DNA of 64,000 bases from Pseudomonas sp. S37 (GTDB lineage Bacteria; Pseudomonadota; Gammaproteobacteria; Pseudomonadales; Pseudomonadaceae), in NCBI RefSeq assembly GCF_016658545.1, contig NZ_JACVZC010000022.1, forward strand, positions 1 through 64,000, read 5' to 3'. Each line of letters starts with the position of its first letter. Positions within the stretch are counted from its first letter, which is position 1. Below the pieces are notes generated by a model. The model was given only the letters and a program-made list of their open reading frames with translations. It was not told the DNA's origin and ran no database searches. Below are positions 58,851 to 64,000 of this stretch, piece after piece. Made by a program: the position numbers and the translations under genes.

Positions 58851-60119
58851 TCAGCCGTTAAACACGTCATCCACGCTGGTCAGCGGGTAGTGCTTCGGAT
58901 ACGGCAGGGTAGCCACGCCGGATTCGATGGCAGCCTTGGCCACTGCGTCGGAAACAACAGTGATCAGGCGAGCGTCCAGTGGTTTCGGAATGATGTACTC
59001 ACGGCCGAACTCCAGCGCCTGCACGCCGTAGGCATCGCATACTTCCTTCGGCACTGGCAGCTTGGCCAGGTCTTTCAGGGCGATAGCGGCGGCGATCTTC
59101 ATTTCTTCGTTGATGCGCTTGGCGCGAACGTCCAGGGCACCACGGAAGATGAACGGGAAGCCCAGTACGTTGTTGACCTGGTTCGGGTAGTCGGAACGGC
59201 CGGTCGCCATGATCACATCGCTGCGCGTGGCGTGAGCCAGCTCTGGGGCGATTTCCGGGTCTGGGTTCGAGCAGGCGAACACGATCGGGTTGGCAGCCAT
59301 CGACTTCAGGCCTTCCGGGCTCAGCAGGTTCGGGCCGGACAGGCCAACGAACACGTCGGCACCGTCGAGTGCGTCAGCCAGGGTGCGCTTGTCGGTCGCG
59401 TGGGCGAACTGCGCCTTGTACTGGTTCAGGTCGTCACGGCCAGCGTGGATCACGCCGCTGCGGTCGATCATGTAGATGTTCTCGACCTTGGCGCCCATGC
59501 TCACCAGCAACTTCATGCAGGAGATGGCTGCAGCACCGGCACCCAGGCAGACGATCTTGGCGTCTTCCAGCTTCTTGCCGGCGATTTCCAAGGCGTTGAT
59601 CATGCCGGCTGCGGTAACGATGGCGGTACCGTGCTGGTCATCGTGGAATACCGGGATGTCGCACTGTTCGATCAGGGTGCGCTCGATCTCGAAGCACTCT
59701 GGCGCCTTGATGTCTTCGAGGTTGATGCCACCGAAGGTGATCGAGATGCGGCGAACGGTGTCGATGAACGCTTGCGGGCTTTCCGACTCGACTTCGATGT
59801 CGAACACGTCGATACCGGCGAAACGCTTGAACAGAACACCCTTGCCTTCCATGACCGGCTTGGAAGCCAGTGGGCCGAGGTCACCCAGACCGAGGATGGC
59901 GGTGCCATCGGAAATCACCGCAACCAGGTTGCCTTTGCCGGTGTATTTGTATGCCAGCTCTGGATCACGGCCAATTTCACGTACTGGCTCGGCAACACCT
60001 GGGCTGTAGGCCAGGGCGAGGTCACGGGCGGTAGCAGTTGGCTTGGAGAGTTCGACGCTCAGTTTCCCCGGACGAGGTTGAGCGTGGTATTCGAGAGCGG
60101 CGGTTTTCAGGTCTGACAT
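58851..60119 (-). CDS. maeB: NAD(P)-dependent malic enzyme (short form)
   Basis: Oxidatively decarboxylates malate to pyruvate. The 422-residue product has the malic N-terminal domain with LALAYSPGVAEPVREIG (about 34-50), the catalytic Lys in GLGDLGPLASKPVMEGK (about 76-92), the metal-site region HDDQHGTAIVTAAGM (about 159-173) and the Rossmann fold VCLGAGAAAISCMKLL. It lacks the phosphotransacetylase-like domain of E. coli MaeB (about 759 residues). The ATG at 60119 is used. Confidence 0.95.
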   Translation of the reverse strand: MSDLKTAALEYHAQPRPGKLSVELSKPTATARDLALAYSPGVAEPVREIGRDPELAYKYTGKGNLVAVISDGTAILGLGDLGPLASKPVMEGKGVLFKRFAGIDVFDIEVESESPQAFIDTVRRISITFGGINLEDIKAPECFEIERTLIEQCDIPVFHDDQHGTAIVTAAGMINALEIAGKKLEDAKIVCLGAGAAAISCMKLLVSMGAKVENIYMIDRSGVIHAGRDDLNQYKAQFAHATDKRTLADALDGADVFVGLSGPNLLSPEGLKSMAANPIVFACSNPDPEIAPELAHATRSDVIMATGRSDYPNQVNNVLGFPFIFRGALDVRAKRINEEMKIAAAIALKDLAKLPVPKEVCDAYGVQALEFGREYIIPKPLDARLITVVSDAVAKAAIESGVATLPYPKHYPLTSVDDVFNG

Positions 60120-60158
60120 GGTGGGCATTCCGCTATTTACTGTTCTGACGGACCGCCG

Positions 60159-60187
60159 AGGATACGCAAAGAGCCGGGGAGTCACAA
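60159..60187 (-). promoter_or_regulatory. Probable sigma70 promoter of maeB
   Basis: Minus strand: TTGTGA (60187-60182), 17-nt spacer, TATCCT (60164-60159), start point about 33 nt before the maeB ATG. Inferred from sequence only. Confidence 0.5.
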
Positions 60188-60288
60188 GACTGGTCGGTCA
60201 CTTGTGTCAAGGCCTTTAGCCTACGACTTTACGCTAAAACCCACGGGGGCATACGGCTAACAGTGTGTACAATCCAATAGTGAACTGT

Positions 60289-61119
60289 CTACATCTTTTG
60301 GCCTGAAATGCGTTGCAACATGCTCGGATCGGTCAATGGCAGCACCCAGCGTCGCTGCCCGGGCTTCAGCCCGCCCTTGCGGGAACGATCCAGCACCCAG
60401 CCACGCGCTTCCACCTCGCGCCCCTTGAGATTATCGAAGAAGCTGGCGGGGAAGTTGCGCTGCAGACGAGCGGGAACCTGCAGCACCATGGCACTGCCCA
60501 GGTTCAGCCAGACCCCGCCACGGTTGCGCTCGACGCTTTCGATGCGACCACTGACAAGCGCGAAACCCGCCTGCCTGACATCGCCCACAGGCACCACGGG
60601 CGACCGCCGCCACAGACCGACGCCGGCCTCGCGCGCAGCCTGCTCGGCCAACTGCTGGCAGCCACTGAGGCGCACATTGGGGGCAACTGCCACCCGGTAA
60701 CCGAGGCCTTCGCTGAGCAGTTGCGCTTCAAGATTGTCGCCATTACGGCCATAGATATGTGCCAGAGTACGGCCGTACTTGTCTTTGGCCTCGGCCCCCG
60801 GCACCAGCCCGACACGCCCGTCATTAGCCTTGACCAGGGCCTGCAAGCGCCGCCTGGCCACGTCGGCGTAAGGCTCGCTGGCGCGCCCCTTGCGGCCGAT
60901 TTCCGGCGCGTTGATGCCGATCAGCCGCACACTGCGGCCATCGACCAGGCGCAAGGTGTCACCATCGACCACCTGTCGCACCCTTACCTGCTGGGGTTTG
61001 TCCGGCAAAGGGCAGAACGCCTGTGCCGGGTAATGCCAGATTGCGCCCACAAAAAAGGCGCCCACAAGGGGCGCCTTCTTCAGCAACAACGCGAAACCCG
61101 AAGGGTTCGCCATGCGCAT
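60289..61119 (-). CDS. Secreted thermonuclease-like (SNase-fold) protein
   Basis: A 276-residue protein with one staphylococcal-nuclease domain (about 45-165). The pattern is clear: VRQVVDGDTLRLVDGRSVRL, then INAPEI, ARRRLQALV, DKYGRTLAHIYG and NLEAQLLSEGLGYR. A second small beta domain (about 185-270) is OB-like. The N-terminus holds a probable signal peptide ending PAQA before FCPLP. The rpmE terminator lies inside codons 14-23. The start is uncertain: ATG 61119, ATG 61113, or a TTG just before KKAPLVGAFF that would give a more classic signal peptide. It begins 2 bp after the rpmE stop. Nuclease activity is inferred from the fold. Confidence 0.85.
   Translation of the reverse strand: MRMANPSGFALLLKKAPLVGAFFVGAIWHYPAQAFCPLPDKPQQVRVRQVVDGDTLRLVDGRSVRLIGINAPEIGRKGRASEPYADVARRRLQALVKANDGRVGLVPGAEAKDKYGRTLAHIYGRNGDNLEAQLLSEGLGYRVAVAPNVRLSGCQQLAEQAAREAGVGLWRRSPVVPVGDVRQAGFALVSGRIESVERNRGGVWLNLGSAMVLQVPARLQRNFPASFFDNLKGREVEARGWVLDRSRKGGLKPGQRRWVLPLTDPSMLQRISGQKM
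61051..61080 (-). terminator. Intrinsic terminator of rpmE inside the nuclease gene
   Basis: On the minus strand GGCGCCC-CTTGT-GGGCGCC followed by TTTTTT, a textbook hairpin, about 40 nt past the rpmE stop. The same bases encode residues 14-23 of the downstream nuclease. Confidence 0.85.
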
Positions 61120-61121
61120 GA

Positions 61122-61337
61122 TTACTTCTTGGTACCGAACATACCGAAGCGGTCGGCGAACTTCTGTACGCGACCACCGGTGTCCAGGACTTTCTGCTTA
61201 CCGGTGTAGAACGGGTGGCACAGGTTGCAAACGTCGATCGACAGGACGTTGCCCAGGGTCGAACGGGTTTCGAACTTGTTGCCGCAGCTGCAGGTGACTG
61301 CAACTACTTCGTAGTTCGGGTGGATACCTTCTTTCAT
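61122..61337 (-). CDS. rpmE: Ribosomal protein L31 (zinc-binding form)
   Basis: Large-subunit protein bridging to the small subunit. The 71-residue product keeps the zinc cysteines Cys16, Cys18, Cys37 and Cys40 (CSC and CNLC), so it is the C+ form that zinc-starved cells replace with a C- paralogue. The start MKEGIHPNY at 61337 is the family start. The gene is divergent from priA and has its own promoter and terminator. Confidence 0.97.
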   Translation of the reverse strand: MKEGIHPNYEVVAVTCSCGNKFETRSTLGNVLSIDVCNLCHPFYTGKQKVLDTGGRVQKFADRFGMFGTKK

Positions 61338-61407
61338 GGTCACTTCCTCGAGCTGCGTGCCGCCACCCAACACCAATTGTTGAATACCGCACGTAATTAG
61401 GCGGCGA

Positions 61408-61435
61408 ATAATACCAGAGCACACCGTCAGCGCAA
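61408..61435 (-). promoter_or_regulatory. Probable rpmE promoter
   Basis: Minus strand: TTGCGC (61435-61430), 16-nt spacer, TATTAT (61413-61408), giving a leader of about 65 nt before rpmE. Inferred. Confidence 0.5.
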
Positions 61436-61504
61436 GATGTCGCTTGCACCGACCGTCGTCTGCTAGGCTCGCCAGTTCTTGTAATGCCCTCCGAGACTTT
61501 CCGC

Positions 61505-63724
61505 GTGTCCGACGTCATCCTGCGCCTTGCCCTGCCCTCTCCGTTGCGTCGCCTGTTCGACTACAAGGCGCCAGCGAGCATGGTACGCCAGGCCTTGACC
61601 CCGGGCATGCGCATTCGCGTGCCCTTCGGCCGCCGCGAAATGATCGGTGTGCTGGTAGAGGTGTGCGCACAAAGCGAAGTGCCTGCAGACAAACTGAAGC
61701 CGGCCAGCGCCCTGCTCGACCCGGTTTCACCCATTCCTGCCTCGTTGTTCAAGCTGTGCCTGTGGACCGCCCAGTACTACCAGCACAGCCTGGGGGACAC
61801 CTTGAGCTGGGCCTTGCCCACGCTGCTGCGCCAGGGCGAACCGGCAGAAATGCGCCAGGAGCGCTTCTGGCACATTGCCCCCGGTGCCCGCCTGGAAGAC
61901 CCGCGCATCGCCCGCGCACCACGCCAGCGCGACGCCCTCAAGACCCTGGCCCAGCACCCGCACGGTGTGGCCCACAGCCTGCTGGCCAAACTCAACCTGA
62001 ACAAGGACAGCCTCGACCTGCTGCTGGCCAAGGAGCTGGTGCAGGTCGAGGTACGCCGCCACCTGCCGGCGCTGCGCCATGAACACTGGCTGGCACAGCC
62101 GGAGCTGCCGCTCAACGAAGAGCAACGCGACGCCTTCGACGCCGTGCGCGAGGGCTTTGACGGCTTTGGCGCGTTCCTGCTGGCCGGCGTCACGGGCAGC
62201 GGCAAGACCGAGGTCTACCTGCAACTGATCCGCGAAACCCTGGAGGCCGGCAAGCAGGCGCTGGTGTTGATCCCGGAAATCAACCTCGGCCCGCAAACCC
62301 TGGCGCGCTTCGAGCAACGCTTCAACGCACGCATTGCCCTGCTGCATTCGGCGGTGAACGACCGCGAACGCCTGGACGCCTGGCTGGCGGCGCGGGATGG
62401 CGAGGCCGACATCATCATCGGCACCCGCTCGGCACTGTTCACGCCCATGAAGAACCCTGGCCTGATCATTATCGACGAAGAGCACGACGGCTCTTATAAA
62501 CAGCAGGAAGGCCTGCGTTACCACGCCCGCGACCTGGCACTGGTGCGTGCCCATCAGGAGAACATCCCGATCCTGCTTGGCTCCGCCACACCGTCGCTGG
62601 AAACCCTGCACAATGCCCTAACCGGCCGCTACCACCTGCTGCGCATGAACCAACGCGCCGGCGGTGCACGCCCGCCACGCATGTTGCGCCTGGATGTGAA
62701 AAGCCTGCCGCTGGACAGCGGCATCAGCGGCCCGCTGCAGCAGGCCATTCGCCAGACCCTGGAAGCCGGCCAACAGGTGCTGGTGTTCCTCAACCGCCGC
62801 GGCTTCGCCCCGACCTTGCTGTGCCACGATTGCGGCTGGCTGTCGGAATGCCCGCGCTGCGATGCGCGCATGACCGTGCACCAGCGCTCCGGCGTGCTGC
62901 GCTGCCACCACTGCGGCTATGACGAACGCCTGCCGCACCAGTGCCCGCAATGCAACCACGTCGACCTGCGCCCGGTCGGCGCCGGCACCGAGCGCGCCGA
63001 AGAGCGCCTGAAGGTGCTGTTCCCGGATTACCCGATCCTGCGCGTGGACCGCGACAGCACGGCGCGCAAGGACGCCATGCACAACCTGTTCAGCACGATC
63101 CAGAAGGGCCAGCCAAGCATCCTCGTGGGCACGCAGATGCTCGCCAAGGGCCACCACTTCCCGCGGGTGACCCTGGTGGCCATCCTCGATGCCGATGGCG
63201 GGCTGTTTTCTGGCGACTTCCGCGCCAGCGAGCGCATGGCGCAACTGATCGTGCAAGTGGCCGGGCGCGCCGGGCGGGCCGAAGAGCCCGGCAAGGTGAT
63301 CATCCAGACCCACCTGGCCGACCACCCGTTGCTGGTGCAGCTTACCGAACAGGGCTATTTCGCCTTTGCCGAACAGGCCCTGGACGAACGCCGCGCCGCC
63401 GGGCTGCCGCCTTACTCACACCTGGCCCTGCTGCGTGCCGAAGCGCACAAGCCGGGGCAGGCCGAAGGCTTCCTCGACGAAGCCTGCGCCGCCGCCGAGC
63501 GCCTGGTGGCCGAGCAACGGTTGCCGGGGATCGAACTGCTCGGCCCGGTACCGGCGCCCATGGAACGCCGCGCCGGGCGCTTCCGCGCACAACTGTTGAT
63601 ACAGGCCAATACCCGGGCGCCTTTGCATCGACTGATCAGCGCCTGGTTGCTAGTGTTGGAACAAATGCCGAGCGGGCGCCAGGTACGCTGGTCGCTGGAT
63701 GTCGACCCGGTCGACCTGTATTGA
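61505..63724 (+). CDS. priA: Primosomal replication helicase PriA
   Basis: Restarts collapsed replication forks by 3'-5' helicase action and primosome loading. From the GTG at 61505 the protein is 739 residues and begins [13 protein letters not shown], like other pseudomonad PriA; an ATG seven codons earlier (61484) is the alternative. It has the DNA-binding domain (1 to about 105), Walker [10 protein letters not shown] (about 223-231), DEEH box (about 320), zinc-binding cysteines CHDC, CPRC, CHHC and CPQC (about 438-480) and helicase motifs V-VI ([20 protein letters not shown]). Confidence 0.96.
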   Translation: MSDVILRLALPSPLRRLFDYKAPASMVRQALTPGMRIRVPFGRREMIGVLVEVCAQSEVPADKLKPASALLDPVSPIPASLFKLCLWTAQYYQHSLGDTLSWALPTLLRQGEPAEMRQERFWHIAPGARLEDPRIARAPRQRDALKTLAQHPHGVAHSLLAKLNLNKDSLDLLLAKELVQVEVRRHLPALRHEHWLAQPELPLNEEQRDAFDAVREGFDGFGAFLLAGVTGSGKTEVYLQLIRETLEAGKQALVLIPEINLGPQTLARFEQRFNARIALLHSAVNDRERLDAWLAARDGEADIIIGTRSALFTPMKNPGLIIIDEEHDGSYKQQEGLRYHARDLALVRAHQENIPILLGSATPSLETLHNALTGRYHLLRMNQRAGGARPPRMLRLDVKSLPLDSGISGPLQQAIRQTLEAGQQVLVFLNRRGFAPTLLCHDCGWLSECPRCDARMTVHQRSGVLRCHHCGYDERLPHQCPQCNHVDLRPVGAGTERAEERLKVLFPDYPILRVDRDSTARKDAMHNLFSTIQKGQPSILVGTQMLAKGHHFPRVTLVAILDADGGLFSGDFRASERMAQLIVQVAGRAGRAEEPGKVIIQTHLADHPLLVQLTEQGYFAFAEQALDERRAAGLPPYSHLALLRAEAHKPGQAEGFLDEACAAAERLVAEQRLPGIELLGPVPAPMERRAGRFRAQLLIQANTRAPLHRLISAWLLVLEQMPSGRQVRWSLDVDPVDLY

Positions 63725-63742
63725 TTTCAGAAGGCGCATACC

Positions 63743-63792
63743 GCCTGTGGGAGCGGCCTTGTGCCGCGAAAGGGCCGCAAAGCGGCCCCGGC
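63743..63792. repeat. Single REP unit between priA and argS
   Basis: CCTGTGGGAGCGGCCTTGTG followed by CCGCGAAAGGGCCGCAAAGC, one REP unit with its GGGCCGC hairpin and no facing partner inside the window. Confidence 0.75.
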
Positions 63793-63909
63793 ATTCTTCA
63801 GCCAGGCAGCCCCAAAGGTTGGCAACCCGCTCCCAGCCACGGATAATGCCCAGTTTTTCCACCTGCGCATCCAGGCGCTCACCGCGCTTGCGGTCGAAAA
63901 GAGATCCCC

Positions 63910-64000
63910 ATGAAAGACACCATTCGCCAGCTGATCCAGCAAGCCCTCACCCAACTCGTCACCGACGGTGTGCTGCCTGAAGGGCTGTCGCCGGCGATCC
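63910..64000 (+). CDS. argS: Arginyl-tRNA synthetase, N-terminal fragment (runs off the window)
   Basis: The first 30 codons only. The start [20 protein letters not shown] matches the N-terminal tRNA-binding (Add-1) domain of Pseudomonas ArgS. The order priA-argS is conserved in the genus. No class I signature can be checked because the gene is cut by the window edge. Confidence 0.85.

Overview
The window is about 64 kb of chromosome from a fluorescent Pseudomonas, most likely of the P. putida group. The evidence is high GC with strong GC3 bias, protein sequences that read as P. putida or P. aeruginosa orthologues (BetT/BetI/BetB/BetA, MscK, PonA, a 422-residue malic enzyme), the gene order hemE-gltD-gltB-damX-aroB-aroK-pilQ...pilM-ponA-maeB-rpmE-priA-argS, and many inverted pairs of the P. 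putida type REP element (core GGGAGCGG...CCGCGAA). No rRNA, tRNA, CRISPR array, insertion sequence or prophage was seen.

Layout. 0.1-6.8 kb: secB-grxC-yibN (minus), divergent from gpmI, then envC-ctpA-yibQ (plus), a conserved export and envelope block. 6.8-11.5 kb: one 1557-codon minus-strand gene that looks like a DUF6543/dermonecrotic-toxin-like giant protein, with no partner gene. 11.6-18 kb: choline to glycine-betaine locus, betT divergent from betI-betB-betA, with a perfect BetI-type palindrome between them. 18.3-25.6 kb: NhaP2/CvrA antiporter, MscK channel, SelO AMPylase, TrxC. 25.6-29.9 kb: HigBA toxin-antitoxin, an orphan ParA ATPase, a LysR regulator divergent from an MFS exporter, and a YgiW-type OB-fold protein. 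30-41.3 kb: the main accessory block, one co-directional minus-strand run starting with a secreted AA10 polysaccharide monooxygenase (GbpA/CbpD-like), then a cytochrome b561, then a type II secretion set gspC-D-E-F-G-H-I-J-K-L-M, mostly joined by 4-bp overlaps or 1-nt gaps. 41.4-52.5 kb: hemE, gltD, gltB, damX, aroB, aroK. 52.5-56.1 kb: a compact type IV pilus/competence-like set pilQ, a PilO-PilP fusion, pilN and pilM. 56.2-64 kb: ponA (PBP1A), maeB, a secreted thermonuclease-like protein, rpmE, priA and the first 30 codons of argS.

How the parts fit. Osmotic and ionic stress functions (choline import and oxidation, K+/H+ antiport, MscK) sit side by side. The LPMO and secretion block reads as a self-contained machine for exporting a chitin- or cellulose-active copper enzyme. 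It has no prepilin peptidase, so it would depend on a PilD encoded elsewhere. The gltBD promoter region carries two tandem half-sites matching the Pseudomonas ArgR pattern, linking glutamate synthase to arginine status. The most unusual items are the orphan giant toxin-like gene, the LPMO-b561-T2SS operon, the rpmE terminator embedded in a signal-peptide coding region, the PilO-PilP fusion with its long overlap into pilQ, and a perfect 24-bp palindrome upstream of hemE.

Limits: family assignments are by eye from motifs and recalled family features. No search, alignment or structure prediction was run.
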